64,000 nucleotides of DNA from Leisingera aquaemixtae (GCF_019801145.1 NZ_JAHVJQ010000004.1:372001-436000), one strand, 5' to 3'. Positions 1 through 8,435 are shown, numbered from the stretch's first letter. Translations and numbers: made by a program. The notes: generated by a model from the letters alone, not told the origin.

Positions 1-612
1 GCCCATGTGGCGCTGTTCAATGGCAAGGACGGCGAATGGCTGGCCGAAGTGGCGGAGGCCGGAAAGCGCGGCGGCACGCTGGCCTGCCTGGAACAGACGA
101 AGCCGCTGCAGATGCCGCCGGACCTGTGGCTGATGTTTGCCCCGATCAAGAAGGCGCGCACCGATTTCATTGTCGAAAAAGCAGCGGAAATGGGGGCTGC
201 GCGCATTCTGCCGGTGCAGACCGAGTTCACCAATTCCGAGCGCATCCGCCAGGACCGGCTGCAGGCGCACGCGGTCGAGGCGGCGGAACAATGCGGCGGC
301 ACCTGCGTGCCGGAGGTGGCGGATCTGCAAAAGCTCTCCCGCCTCTTGGACCAATGGCCGCAGGAACGCCAGCTGATGTTCTGCGACGAGGCCGAGGTAG
401 GCAATGCGCTGCAACTGGCCGCAGAGACGCAGAAAGACTCGCCCTGGGCCATTCTGATCGGTCCAGAGGGGGGCTTCTCAGATTCTGAACGCAAGCGGCT
501 GCACGCGCTGCCGCAATCCCATGTGGTCAGTCTCGGCCCCCGCATCCTGCGTGCGGACACCGCTGCTGTGGCCGCGATGACCTTGTGGCAGCAGGCACTG
601 GGAGACTGGTAA
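1..612 (+). CDS. rsmE: 16S rRNA (uracil-1498-N3)-methyltransferase RsmE, 5' end outside window
   Basis: RsmE methylates N3 of U1498 in 16S rRNA using S-adenosylmethionine. The reading frame is open from base 1 to the TAA at 610-612, so the N-terminal PUA-like part lies outside the window; a GTG at position 7 is internal, not the start. The visible 200 or so residues contain the SPOUT-fold signatures of the family: an EKAAEMG segment, a conserved E-A-A-E-Q segment, the knot motif IGPEGGFSDSE and the C-terminal LGPRILRADTA. These match the family closely and no frame break is seen. A 163-base spacer follows before the next gene. Confidence 0.95.
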   Translation, partial: AHVALFNGKDGEWLAEVAEAGKRGGTLACLEQTKPLQMPPDLWLMFAPIKKARTDFIVEKAAEMGAARILPVQTEFTNSERIRQDRLQAHAVEAAEQCGGTCVPEVADLQKLSRLLDQWPQERQLMFCDEAEVGNALQLAAETQKDSPWAILIGPEGGFSDSERKRLHALPQSHVVSLGPRILRADTAAVAAMTLWQQALGDW

Positions 613-775
613 AAGCGGGGCATGTGCCGCTGGTCACAGACTGGAAACCATTTTTGGTTAACCTTTCCGTGTGTGGCAACGGCGGCCGGCCATTGCATCC
701 GATGCTGCAGCGCCACAAATAAGGAAGGCATGGCAAGCGGTTCCGCCTGCCAGACTTTGATATGAGGCGAAACAC

Positions 776-1303
776 ATGAGTTTCATCCGCCCCGAAGCCC
801 GCGACACCCTGTGGCAATGGCGCGAGGTCCTTGCCGCCGCGCTGATGTTCCTGCTGGGGCTGAAATGGGCGTTTTCCGCGGCCGGCTTTACTGCGATCAC
901 CGGCTGGGCGCTGGTTGCCACCGGGCTGGTGGCTGCCGTCATCGGCGCCCAGCGGATGCGCTTCCGGCGCGGCACCGGCGGGCCGGGGGTCGTGCAGGTG
1001 GACGAGGGGCAGATCGCCTATTTCGGACCGCTCACCGGGGGCGCTGTGGCGGCCTCGGAACTGGAACGGCTGGCGCTGGACCACACCTCCAAACCGCCGC
1101 ACTGGCTGCTGGAGCAGCCCGGCCAGCCGCCGCTGGCAATCCCGGTGAATGCCGAAGGCTACGAGGCGCTGTTTGACGTCTTTGCCGCACTTCCGGGCCT
1201 CAAGACAGAGCGGATGCTGGCAGAACTGCGCCGCCGCGGCCCTCACCAGGTCGTGATCTGGGAGCGCGCCGCCAGCCGCCCGGAACATCAGCGCCTGCAT
1301 TGA
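776..1303 (+). CDS. Conserved two-TM membrane protein of unknown function
   Basis: A 175-residue protein that I do not recognise by function. Residues about 15-35 and 40-57 form two hydrophobic segments, followed by a soluble alpha/beta-looking region of about 115 residues on one side of the membrane. The spacing of the ATG to a GAGGCG sequence supports this start. The gene lies between rsmE and gshA on the same strand, with 56 to 65 bases before gshA, so it may be cotranscribed with it. Layout (two helices then a small domain) resembles the bacterial PH-like membrane proteins seen at 6082-6465 and 6995-7480, but the similarity is only structural in outline. Confidence 0.75.
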   Translation: MSFIRPEARDTLWQWREVLAAALMFLLGLKWAFSAAGFTAITGWALVATGLVAAVIGAQRMRFRRGTGGPGVVQVDEGQIAYFGPLTGGAVAASELERLALDHTSKPPHWLLEQPGQPPLAIPVNAEGYEALFDVFAALPGLKTERMLAELRRRGPHQVVIWERAASRPEHQRLH

Positions 1304-1368
1304 CACCGGCGGCGATTCCGCCCACGACTGACCCTTCAAGACAGATCTAACAGGACGGAGTGCCAGGC

Positions 1369-2739
1369 ATGTCCATTCCCCAGTCCGGCGGCGGGCCGAT
1401 CGAACGCCACGAGCAGCTTGCCCAGTATCTTGCCGACGGCTGCAAACCCAAGGAAGACTGGCGCATCGGCACCGAGCACGAGAAGTTCGGCTTCTGCAAG
1501 GATACGCTGAAGCCGCTGCCCTATGCCGGTGAACGCTCCATCCTGGCAGTTCTCGAAGGCTTGCGCGACGGCCATGGCTGGGCGCCGCTGACCGAAGGCG
1601 AAAACCTCATTGGCCTGACCAAGGACGGCGCCAACATCAGCCTGGAGCCAGGCGGCCAGCTGGAGCTTTCCGGCGCGCCGCTGGAAACCATCCACGAGAC
1701 CTGCGACGAGGTGAACGCCCACCTGCGCGACGTCAAGGACATCGCTGACAAGATCGGTGTCGGCTTCATCGGCCTGGGCGCTGCGCCCATCTGGAAGCAT
1801 GAAGACATGCCGCTGATGCCCAAGGGCCGCTACAAGCTGATGGACGGCTACATGCAGGAGGTCGGCACCATGGGCACCACCATGATGCGCCGCACCTGCA
1901 CCGTGCAGGTGAACCTCGACTTCTCCTCCGAGGCCGACATGGTGCAGAAACTGCGGGTGGCGCTGGCGCTGCAGCCGGTGGCCACGGCACTGTTTGCCAA
2001 TTCCCCGTTCCTGGACGGCAAGCCCAACGGCCATAAGTCCTGGCGCGCCCGCGTCTGGCGCTCGCTGGACGCCGACCGCACCGGCATGCTGCCCTTCGTG
2101 TTCGAGGAAGGCTTCGGTTTCGAGGCCTGGGTGCAGTATGCGCTCGATGTGCCGATGTATTTCGTCTACCGCAATGGCGAATACATCAACGCGCTGGGCA
2201 TGTCCTTCCGCGACTTCCTGAAGGGGGAACTGCCCGCGCTGCCAGGCGAAACCCCGACGCTCAGCGATTGGGCCGACCACCTGACCACCATCTTCCCCGA
2301 AGCGCGCATCAAGAAATTCATCGAGATGCGCGGTGCCGACGGCGGCCCCTGGCGCCGCCTGTGCGCGCTGCCCGCCTTCTGGGTGGGGCTTACCTACGAT
2401 CAAAGCGCGCTCGATGCCGCCTGGGACCTGGTCAAGGGCTGGGACGCGGAAACCCGCGACGCCCTGCGCGTTGCCGCCTCGGAACAGGGGCTGCAGGCCA
2501 AGGTGGGCGGCATCAGCATGCACGAACTGGCCCGCGAGGCGGTGGCGATCTCCGAAAGCGGCCTCAAGGCCCGCGCGCGCCCCGGCGCCGGCGGTCTGGT
2601 GCCGGATGAGACCCACTTCCTGAATGCGCTGAAAGACAGCCTGGAAACCGGCAAGGTGCCCGCGGATGAGCTGCTGGAGCGCTATAACGGCGCCTGGGAA
2701 GGCGACCTCAGCCGCATCTACAGCGAGTTCGCTTATTAA
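1369..2739 (+). CDS. gshA: Glutamate-cysteine ligase, plant/proteobacterial type
   Basis: GshA joins L-glutamate and L-cysteine with ATP to make gamma-glutamylcysteine, the first step of glutathione synthesis in the cytoplasm. The 456-residue product has the class II (plant-like) family pattern: an IGTEHEKFGF motif near residue 30, an SLEPGGQLELSGAP segment near residue 90, and an RRTCTVQVNLDF segment near residue 180. Length is normal for the family. A GTG in frame at 1360 is an alternative, but AGGACGGAG at 1352-1360 sits 8 bases before the ATG at 1369, which I chose. A strong terminator follows directly. Confidence 0.96.
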   Translation: MSIPQSGGGPIERHEQLAQYLADGCKPKEDWRIGTEHEKFGFCKDTLKPLPYAGERSILAVLEGLRDGHGWAPLTEGENLIGLTKDGANISLEPGGQLELSGAPLETIHETCDEVNAHLRDVKDIADKIGVGFIGLGAAPIWKHEDMPLMPKGRYKLMDGYMQEVGTMGTTMMRRTCTVQVNLDFSSEADMVQKLRVALALQPVATALFANSPFLDGKPNGHKSWRARVWRSLDADRTGMLPFVFEEGFGFEAWVQYALDVPMYFVYRNGEYINALGMSFRDFLKGELPALPGETPTLSDWADHLTTIFPEARIKKFIEMRGADGGPWRRLCALPAFWVGLTYDQSALDAAWDLVKGWDAETRDALRVAASEQGLQAKVGGISMHELAREAVAISESGLKARARPGAGGLVPDETHFLNALKDSLETGKVPADELLERYNGAWEGDLSRIYSEFAY

Positions 2740-2748
2740 CATTAAATG

Positions 2749-2777
2749 AAAAGGCCGCGCTTCGGGCGCGGCCTTTT
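2749..2777. terminator. Bidirectional Rho-independent terminator after gshA
   Basis: GGCCGCGC at 2753-2760 pairs perfectly with GCGCGGCC at 2766-2773 around a TTCGG loop. The stem is flanked by AAAA on the left and TTTT on the right, so it can end transcription from gshA and also act on the opposite strand. Confidence 0.9.
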
Positions 2778-2783
2778 CCATTG

Positions 2784-2820
2784 AAAAACCGGCGGCAGGT
2801 TGCCCCGCCGCCGGCTGTTT
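2784..2820 (-). terminator. Terminator of the YHS-domain gene
   Basis: CCGGCGGC at 2789-2796 pairs with GCCGCCGG at 2807-2814. On the minus strand the stem is followed by a T-run (the AAAAA at 2784-2788 on the plus strand), placing it just downstream of the YHS gene stop. It lies back to back with the gshA terminator. Confidence 0.85.
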
Positions 2821-2843
2821 TTCGTGAGTGGCAGCTTCAGGCC

Positions 2844-3320
2844 TTACTGCGCCTGAAGTTCTTCCGGGGTCTTGTCAGCAATATCGGTCCAGTTGACGCT
2901 GGCCTTCTCGATGAAGCCCGGGATGTCGCCTTCCCAGCGTTCCTGAATGTCCTGCGACAGGTTCAGGTACAGGGTGTTGTCGACGATCTTCCAGTGGTTC
3001 GGATCACCGTCGAACTTGAAGCCCATCGCGGTGCCAAAGGCGCAGTAGCCGCCGTAGGCCGGCACATAGGCTTCGGGATTCTTTTCAAATGCCGCTTTGT
3101 GCTCTTCCGAGGCGAAGCGGTAGGTTGCGTCATTGTAAATGGAAGTGATTTTGTAGCTGCCCTTGGTCGGGGCACCGTCCGTGAAATATGCGACCGGGTC
3201 ATAGCCCTGCATGGCCAGGCCGGTGGAGGATGCGTTGATCTCAACGCCCGCCGCCAGTGCCGAGGTTGCCATCGCAACCGACAGAGCCACACCGCTGATC
3301 AGTGCTTTTACTTTGTTCAT
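2844..3320 (-). CDS. Secreted YHS domain-containing protein
   Basis: A 158-residue periplasmic protein. Residues 1-23 form a Sec signal peptide ending in SALA. The rest matches the YHS family, a small domain often tied to metals or found alone in periplasmic proteins: the diagnostic GYDPVAYF occurs at about residue 39, followed by TYRFASEEHKAAFEKNPEAY and YGGYCAFG, the core of the YHS fold with its tyrosine-histidine-serine type surface. The exact role of such stand-alone YHS proteins is unknown; copper or other metal handling is a guess from the family. It is monocistronic, with its own terminator and a 240-base upstream gap. Confidence 0.9.
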   Translation of the reverse strand: MNKVKALISGVALSVAMATSALAAGVEINASSTGLAMQGYDPVAYFTDGAPTKGSYKITSIYNDATYRFASEEHKAAFEKNPEAYVPAYGGYCAFGTAMGFKFDGDPNHWKIVDNTLYLNLSQDIQERWEGDIPGFIEKASVNWTDIADKTPEELQAQ

Positions 3321-3560
3321 GGTTCCGTCCTTTCTAATCCCGGCCGCGGCGTTCCCAAATGCTTGCCCGGCCGGCGTTTCACCATGTGTGCCGCGGTATG
3401 CTGCGGGTCACGGCACCGATGTGGAGAGCCGGGCGATCACATTCAAAACAACTCAATTTGACTGTGCGCGGGGCGGATGCCGCCTGTGCAATTCCGCGCA
3501 GAACGGGTGACAGGCAGCATGGTTGCGGGCAGACTGGGCACAGGAAACCCGGAGGACAGG

Positions 3561-3911
3561 ATGACACGCTCATTCACAACCCGCCGCGCCGTGCTGGGCG
3601 GCCTTTTGGCGGCAGCAGCCTTTGCAGGGGCGGCCGCAGCCCAGAGCATCAGCGGCAGCTACCGCGCCGAGGGCCGCAACCCCGATGGCAGCACCTATAC
3701 CGGCACGGTGCAAATCCAGGACAATGGCGGTGCGATCGAGATGAACTGGCAGGTCGGTGCCCAGGCCTATGCCGGGACCGGCACCCGCAACGGCGATGTG
3801 GTCTGGGTCGACTGGGGCGATACCTACCCGGTGGTCTACGTGCGGATGCCCAGCGGTGAGCTGCACGGCACCTGGTCCAACGGCCGCGCTTTGGAGCGGC
3901 TCATTCCATAA
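3561..3911 (+). CDS. Small secreted protein with twin-arginine-like leader
   Basis: A 116-residue product with an N-terminal leader TTRRAVLGG followed by a long Ala-rich hydrophobic stretch and a likely cleavage after AAAQ near residue 28; the paired arginines could make it a Tat substrate, though this is not decisive. The mature part, about 88 residues, is rich in glycine and beta-strand-like segments (SISGSYRAEGRNP, TYTGTVQIQ), suggesting a small beta-barrel or sandwich. I do not recognise a function. The start is set by GGAGGA at 3551-3556 before the ATG at 3561. Its 3' end overlaps the convergent neighbour by 11 bases. Confidence 0.8.
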   Translation: MTRSFTTRRAVLGGLLAAAAFAGAAAAQSISGSYRAEGRNPDGSTYTGTVQIQDNGGAIEMNWQVGAQAYAGTGTRNGDVVWVDWGDTYPVVYVRMPSGELHGTWSNGRALERLIP

Positions 3912-4173
3912 CCTGCAGTGCCAGCACGAAGCGGACGACCTTCTCCGCAGGCATCTCGCAGGGTTTGAGGCGGGCGCCGGACGTGAGCCGGTAAAGGTTG
4001 AGGCTGATGTAATCCGTGCCGCCCAGTTCGCGCGCCACCAGCTTTTGCGATTTGCCGCCGGCCAGGTCTTCGCGGGACACCATGTATTTGCACCCTTCCG
4101 CAGTCCCGGTGAAGGCGCCCAGCGGCAGGGCGTCGAAAGCTGCAAGAAAGGCCTGCAGCTTCTCCGGCGTCAC
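3901..4173 (-). CDS. Small conserved cytoplasmic protein downstream of plsY
   Basis: A 90-residue protein without signal peptide or membrane segment and without a function I can name. It starts with a GTG whose last bases overlap the plsY stop (4-base GTGA overlap), so it is translationally coupled as the last gene of the pyrB-pyrC'-plsY operon. The sequence is amphipathic alpha/beta with a KYMVSREDLAGGKSQKLVA segment. Its 3' end overlaps the convergent secreted-protein gene by 11 bases, leaving no room for a terminator. Confidence 0.7.
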   Translation of the reverse strand: MTPEKLQAFLAAFDALPLGAFTGTAEGCKYMVSREDLAGGKSQKLVARELGGTDYISLNLYRLTSGARLKPCEMPAEKVVRFVLALQVME

Positions 4174-4778
4174 TTCTGGCCGATCCGCGGCTCAGTGCCC
4201 GCCCGCAGGCGGGCGATATTGGCCGAGTGCCTGATGAACACCACTGCCGCCAGCAGCGCGGCCAGCAGGGCAACCGGATGGTAGCCCAGCAGCAAGGCCC
4301 AGGCCGCGCCCGACGCGGCCGAAACCAGCGCGCCCATCGAGGAAATCCGGGTCATTGCCGCTGCCGCCAGCCAGGTCAGGCAGCAGGCGATGCCCACCGG
4401 CCAGGCCAGTGCCAGCATCAGGCCGAGGAAGGTTGCCACCCCCTTGCCGCCCTTGAAGCCCAGCCAGACCGGAAAGCAATGGCCGAGGAAGGCCATCAGC
4501 CCTGCCATCTGCGACGCATCCTCGCCGGCCAGAAAGCGGGCCAGAAGCACCGCCACCGCGCCCTTGCCGCCGTCCAGAAGCAGCGTCAGTGCCGCGGCGG
4601 CCTTGCTGCCAGTGCGCAGCACGTTGGTGGTGCCGATATTGCCCGATCCGATTTCCCGCAGGTTGCCGAGGCCGAAAGCCTTGGTCACCACCAGCCCGAA
4701 CGGCACTGAGCCGAGGCCGTAGCCGATAACCGCCCACAGGATCAGAACCGCCGCAGAGCTTTCGAGTACTGGCATCAA
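4170..4778 (-). CDS. plsY: Glycerol-3-phosphate acyltransferase PlsY
   Basis: PlsY is the inner-membrane enzyme that transfers an acyl group from acyl-phosphate to glycerol 3-phosphate, making lysophosphatidic acid for phospholipid synthesis. The 202-residue product has the three family blocks: GSVPFG with REIGSGNIGTTNVLRTG near residue 40, a DGGKGAVAV block near 69, and LGHCFPVWLGFKGGKGVAT near residue 97. Several hydrophobic helices are present and the length is typical. Its ATG overlaps the pyrC' stop by four bases, so it is coupled to the pyrimidine genes; the later acyltransferase of this pathway, plsC, is at 57149-57898. Confidence 0.97.
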   Translation of the reverse strand: MMPVLESSAAVLILWAVIGYGLGSVPFGLVVTKAFGLGNLREIGSGNIGTTNVLRTGSKAAAALTLLLDGGKGAVAVLLARFLAGEDASQMAGLMAFLGHCFPVWLGFKGGKGVATFLGLMLALAWPVGIACCLTWLAAAAMTRISSMGALVSAASGAAWALLLGYHPVALLAALLAAVVFIRHSANIARLRAGTEPRIGQK

Positions 4779-6085
4779 TCCCTCCGGTAGACGGGCTCGC
4801 CCGCCACATATGTCGCTTCGACCCGGCCCTGCATCCGCTGGCCGTCATAAGGCGTGTTCTGTGATTTCGAGCGCAGCTTGAAGCGGTCCAGCACAAACGG
4901 CACATCCGCATCGAACAGCACCAGATCCGCGGGCGCCCCCGCGGCCAGGCGGCCGCTCTCCAAGCCCAGCCGCCTGGCCGGGTTCAGCGACATGGCGCGA
5001 AACAGGGCTGGCAGGTCCAAAAGCTCGGCGTGGTAAAGCCGCAGCGCAGCGGGCAGCAGCGTTTCCAGCGCCACTGCGCCGGCCGCGGCTTCCTCGAACG
5101 GCAGGCGCTTGCTTTCCTCGTCCTGCGGCGTGTGCATCGAGGAGATGATGTCAATGAGCCCGGTCCGCACCGCCTCAACCACCGCCAGCCGGTCGTCCTC
5201 GGAGCGCAGCGGCGGCTTCACCTTGAAGAAGCTGCGGTAGCCCGCCACGTCCAGCTCATTGAGCGTCAGGTGGTGGACCGAGGTGCCTGCAGTGATGTCG
5301 AGCCCGTTCTTCTTGGCGCGTTCCAGTGCGGGCAGGGCGCGCGCGGTGGTGATCTGGTCGGCGTGGTATTTCGCACCGGTCATTTCCAAGAGAGCGATAT
5401 CGCGGTCCAGCCCCATCCGTTCCGCCATCGGGGAGACCGCAGGCAGGCCATACAAGGCTGCAAACTTGCCGCTGGTGGCGGCGGCGCCCTTGCTCAGGAC
5501 CGGCTCCTGCGGGTGGGCGATGACCAAAGCTCCGCAGGACCGTGCATATGTCAGCGCCCGCTGAAACACCTTGGTGTTGCTGACCACATGGTCGCAATCG
5601 GAAAACGCCACCGCGCCGGCATCCATCAGAAAGCCGATCTCAGTCATCTCCCGCCCTTCGCGCCCCTTGGTCAGCGCCGCCATCGGCAGCACGTTCACGG
5701 GCGTGTCCGCCTGGGCGCGGCGGGTCACGAATTCCAGCGTCTCCGGGCTGTCGATTGCCGGGGTTGTGTCGGGCCGGGTGACAATGGTGGTCACGCCGCC
5801 CGCCGCGGCGGCAAGCCCGGCGGTTTTGTAGCTTTCCTTGTGCCGCTCACCCGGCTCGCAGACCTTGACGCCGATATCGACAATCCCCGGCGCCAGGCAT
5901 TTGCCGCCGCAGTCCACCTGGGTGACGTCGTCCGGGCCGGCGTTATGCGCGCGCAGCAGCTGGGCGGGGTCGGCGGCATTCTTTTCGACCGCCGCGATCC
6001 GCCCGTTCTGCACCAGAACCGCGCCGGGCGTGTCGGTGCCTGCCTCGGGATCGATCAGGCGGGCGTTGATGAAGAGAGTGCTCAT
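4775..6085 (-). CDS. pyrC: PyrC' pseudo-dihydroorotase, partner of aspartate carbamoyltransferase
   Basis: A 436-residue member of the dihydroorotase family (amidohydrolase fold). Dihydroorotase closes carbamoyl aspartate to dihydroorotate, but this copy lacks the metal site: where active enzymes have HxH the sequence reads IGVKV (G72, K74), the family CHVST is DQITT (H to Q244), and the catalytic TDHAPH is SSMHTPQ (D to M317). Only the histidine in IAHPQE (H191) is kept. In pseudomonads a similar inactive PyrC' is needed to assemble class A aspartate carbamoyltransferase; I infer the same here because pyrB lies in the same operon. An active dihydroorotase should be encoded elsewhere. It will usually be annotated simply as dihydroorotase. 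Confidence 0.9.
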   Translation of the reverse strand: MSTLFINARLIDPEAGTDTPGAVLVQNGRIAAVEKNAADPAQLLRAHNAGPDDVTQVDCGGKCLAPGIVDIGVKVCEPGERHKESYKTAGLAAAAGGVTTIVTRPDTTPAIDSPETLEFVTRRAQADTPVNVLPMAALTKGREGREMTEIGFLMDAGAVAFSDCDHVVSNTKVFQRALTYARSCGALVIAHPQEPVLSKGAAATSGKFAALYGLPAVSPMAERMGLDRDIALLEMTGAKYHADQITTARALPALERAKKNGLDITAGTSVHHLTLNELDVAGYRSFFKVKPPLRSEDDRLAVVEAVRTGLIDIISSMHTPQDEESKRLPFEEAAAGAVALETLLPAALRLYHAELLDLPALFRAMSLNPARRLGLESGRLAAGAPADLVLFDADVPFVLDRFKLRSKSQNTPYDGQRMQGRVEATYVAGEPVYRRD

Positions 6086-6465
6086 GCCTTGGCTCTTTCA
6101 ATTTCGTTGAGGGTCGCGGCCGGGTCGGCCTGGTATTTGATCAGGTGCTTGTCGCCGGTTTTGGTGACCACTTGCACATAGCTGCCCATAGTGCGGACGG
6201 CCTCTATCTGGTGCAGCGGCACTGAACGCCCGGCCGGGCCTGAGAGGCTTTCCCGGGTCAGTGTCCAGACCACCGCCAGCTCCTCGCTGGCCATATACCA
6301 GCCGCGAAAGGCAATGGCGGCCAGCCCGCCCACGGCGCCGGTCCAGATATGCGGGCTGTCCATGAACCATAGGACAGCCATCGCGCCGCCCATGCCAATC
6401 GCCGCCATCCAGGCGTGGGCGCGGACATAGGCGCTGCGGTCGGGTTTGAATTCAGCCGCTGCCAT
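6082..6465 (-). CDS. Two-TM membrane protein with PH-like C-terminal domain (pyr operon)
   Basis: A 127-residue protein. Residues about 17-33 and 38-53 are hydrophobic helices; the rest (WTLTRESLSG, HQIEAVRTMGSYVQVVTKTG, HLIKY) has the strand pattern of bacterial PH-like (bPH/YdbT-type) domains, which I infer rather than recognise by a signature. The ATG at 6465 shares a base with the upstream stop (TGATG), and its own stop overlaps pyrC' by four bases, so it is translationally coupled on both sides. A longer frame upstream exists but would overlap the previous gene. Its function next to pyrimidine enzymes is unknown. Confidence 0.8.
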   Translation of the reverse strand: MAAAEFKPDRSAYVRAHAWMAAIGMGGAMAVLWFMDSPHIWTGAVGGLAAIAFRGWYMASEELAVVWTLTRESLSGPAGRSVPLHQIEAVRTMGSYVQVVTKTGDKHLIKYQADPAATLNEIERAKA

Positions 6466-6998
6466 CAGAACACCAGGGCCCAGACAGCCAGGGCAATCAG
6501 GGTCATGACTATGGCAAAAAGCGCGGCCCCGATGCGGCGGGCCTTGCTGCGGGCCTCGCGCGGGGGCAGCTTGGGCGCGGAGTAGGGCTTGGCGCTTTCG
6601 GTGGAAACCGGCGGGGCGCTCCAACTGGTCTGCCGCTCTCCGTAGGTGCCTTTGAGCACGATCTGCGCCGCCGGGGTCAGTCGGGTCTCGTCACCCCCGA
6701 AGGCGCGGGAGCGGATCAGCAGCACGTGGCCTTCCAGCGCCTGCAGCATCTCCCGGTCCTCTTCGACCTGCGCCCGCGGCACGCCGCAGCCTTCAGTCAG
6801 GTAGCCGGTCAGGCCGATGTCCTCGAGATCAGAGACCGGGAAGACCTCTACTTGGTCCATGTCGAGCGCCTCGATCCCCAGCACCTGCGCCAGCGCGCCG
6901 GGTTCCTTCAGGAACGCCGCCTGCTCCGGCCGCATGTCCAGCGCAAAGAGCCGGATCACGCCGCGCTCGCCTGCCGGGATATGGATTGCGCCTGTCAA
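6465..6998 (-). CDS. Conserved tail-anchored protein of the pyr operon
   Basis: A 177-residue protein with a soluble N-terminal region of about 150 residues and one C-terminal transmembrane helix (residues about 157-177) right at the end, preceded by an Arg/Lys-rich stretch (PPREARSKARR). This is a tail-anchored topology with most of the protein in the cytoplasm. The soluble part (GERGVIRLFALDM, EALDMDQVEVFPVSDL) matches nothing I can name. It overlaps both neighbours, so it is an obligate member of the pyrB-pyrC' transcription unit. Confidence 0.8.
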   Translation of the reverse strand: MTGAIHIPAGERGVIRLFALDMRPEQAAFLKEPGALAQVLGIEALDMDQVEVFPVSDLEDIGLTGYLTEGCGVPRAQVEEDREMLQALEGHVLLIRSRAFGGDETRLTPAAQIVLKGTYGERQTSWSAPPVSTESAKPYSAPKLPPREARSKARRIGAALFAIVMTLIALAVWALVF

Positions 6999-7480
6999 TT
7001 TCCCACCTGCTGACTTGCTGCCTGTCTTGCTTCAACGCGGCTCAAAAGATCTTTGAGCGTGACATATGCCTCTTTTCGGTTCTCGGTTTCAGTGAGGAAG
7101 ATACTTGGGCCGTTTTTCAGCCTGACTTGCGGACCTCGCTGCACTTTGGCGATCCGGCCGATGGGAATAACCTGATCTTCACCGTAGTAGATGGCGCGTT
7201 CTGTCACCGCCCAGCTGCGAGGCCTTGAGGATGGGTGAAGTGCAAGCATTGAGTAGAAGAGCGCTCCCAAAAGGTAGAGCACGCCGGTAACAATGGAGGC
7301 GAGCGGTATTGGCGCGCCCTTGCCAAAAACGAAGAGGGCAACCAGCATTGGATAGGTCGAAACAAGAATGACCGTAACAACGATGCGGTTGCGCCAGAGT
7401 CGCGCTGGAGGCACATTTTCGGGGCCGCCAACTATTAGGACACTTTCTCCATCTGGTATCTTGGCGCTAGCAGTGTTCAC
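6995..7480 (-). CDS. Two-TM membrane protein with PH-like domain, low GC (pyr operon)
   Basis: A 161-residue protein starting from a GTG at 7480, four bases after the pyrB stop; a longer frame would run into pyrB and is unlikely. After about 35 soluble residues come two hydrophobic helices (about 36-54 and 60-80), then a beta-rich region (RSWAVTERAIYYGEDQVIPI, IAKVQRGPQV) resembling bacterial PH-like domains. The layout repeats that of the gene at 6082-6465 two places downstream. Base composition is visibly less GC-rich than pyrB and pyrC', suggesting faster divergence or later arrival. Role unknown. Confidence 0.75.
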   Translation of the reverse strand: MNTASAKIPDGESVLIVGGPENVPPARLWRNRIVVTVILVSTYPMLVALFVFGKGAPIPLASIVTGVLYLLGALFYSMLALHPSSRPRSWAVTERAIYYGEDQVIPIGRIAKVQRGPQVRLKNGPSIFLTETENRKEAYVTLKDLLSRVEARQAASQQVGN

Positions 7481-7484
7481 GCGT

Positions 7485-8435
7485 TCAGCCCGCTTTTTCC
7501 TGGCGCTCGGCGCGGAGGTTGCGGGCCAGGAGGTCCATCGCCGCCATCCGCACCGCAACCCCCATCTCGACCTGCTCCTGAATGACAGAACGGTTGATGT
7601 CATCGGCAAGCGTTCCGTCGATCTCCACGCCGCGGTTCATCGGGCCGGGGTGCATGACGATGGCGTCCGGCTTGGCCAGCGCCAGTTTTTCGGCGTCGAG
7701 ACCGTAGCGGTGGTAATACTCGCGCTCCGACGGAATGAAGCCGCCGTCCATGCGCTCCTTCTGCAGGCGCAGCATCATGACGACATCCACGTCCTTCAGG
7801 CCTTCGCGCATGTCGTCGTAAATCTCGGCACCGAATTCTGCGAACTGGCCCGGCACCAGGGTCGGCGGGCCGATCAGCCGGATGCGGTTTTCCATCTTGC
7901 CCAAAAGGATCAGGTTGGAACGGGCAACACGGGAATGGGCGATGTCGCCGCAGATTGCGATGTTCAGCCGGTGCAGGCGGCTCTTGGAACGGCGGATGGT
8001 CAGCGCATCCAGCAGCGCCTGGGTCGGGTGCTCATGCTTGCCGTCGCCGGCGTTCAGAACTGCGCAGTTCACCTTCTGGGCCAGCAGATCCACCGCGCCG
8101 GAATGCGGGTGGCGCACGACCAGAAGGTCCGGGTGCATTGCATTCAGCGTCATTGCGGTATCGATCAGGGTTTCACCCTTTTTGATCGAGGAAGCCTGCA
8201 TCGCCATGTTCATCACATCGGCGCCCAGCCGCTTGCCCGCCAGCTCGAAAGAGGCCTGAGTGCGGGTGGAGTTCTCAAAGAACATGTTGATCTGTGTGAG
8301 GCCCGCCAGCACGTCGGAGTGCTTTTCCGGGCGGCGGTTCAGCGCCACATAGTCGTCGGCCAGATCGAGGATCGCGGTGATCTCATGCGGCTTCAGCGGT
8401 TCGATGCCAAGCAGGTGGCGGTGTTCGAAGGACAT
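7485..8435 (-). CDS. pyrB: Aspartate carbamoyltransferase catalytic subunit
   Basis: PyrB condenses carbamoyl phosphate and aspartate to carbamoyl aspartate, the committed step of pyrimidine synthesis. The 316-residue product carries the carbamoyl-phosphate loop [12 protein letters not shown] near residue 53, KKGETLIDT near 85, the VVRHPHSG motif near 106 and [10 protein letters not shown] near 136, all standard for the family. It heads a seven-gene minus-strand operon that includes the pseudo-dihydroorotase PyrC', which fits a class A (dodecameric) enzyme. No PyrI regulatory chain is visible. A dispersed repeat core lies in the upstream gap. Confidence 0.97.
   Translation of the reverse strand: MSFEHRHLLGIEPLKPHEITAILDLADDYVALNRRPEKHSDVLAGLTQINMFFENSTRTQASFELAGKRLGADVMNMAMQASSIKKGETLIDTAMTLNAMHPDLLVVRHPHSGAVDLLAQKVNCAVLNAGDGKHEHPTQALLDALTIRRSKSRLHRLNIAICGDIAHSRVARSNLILLGKMENRIRLIGPPTLVPGQFAEFGAEIYDDMREGLKDVDVVMMLRLQKERMDGGFIPSEREYYHRYGLDAEKLALAKPDAIVMHPGPMNRGVEIDGTLADDINRSVIQEQVEMGVAVRMAAMDLLARNLRAERQEKAG

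Noticed and set aside
1336-2781. Minus-strand frame opposite gshA
   Set aside because: Shadow of gshA, which has conserved family motifs.
5030-6181. Plus-strand frame opposite pyrC'
   Set aside because: Antisense to a conserved gene; residue bias is typical of a shadow.
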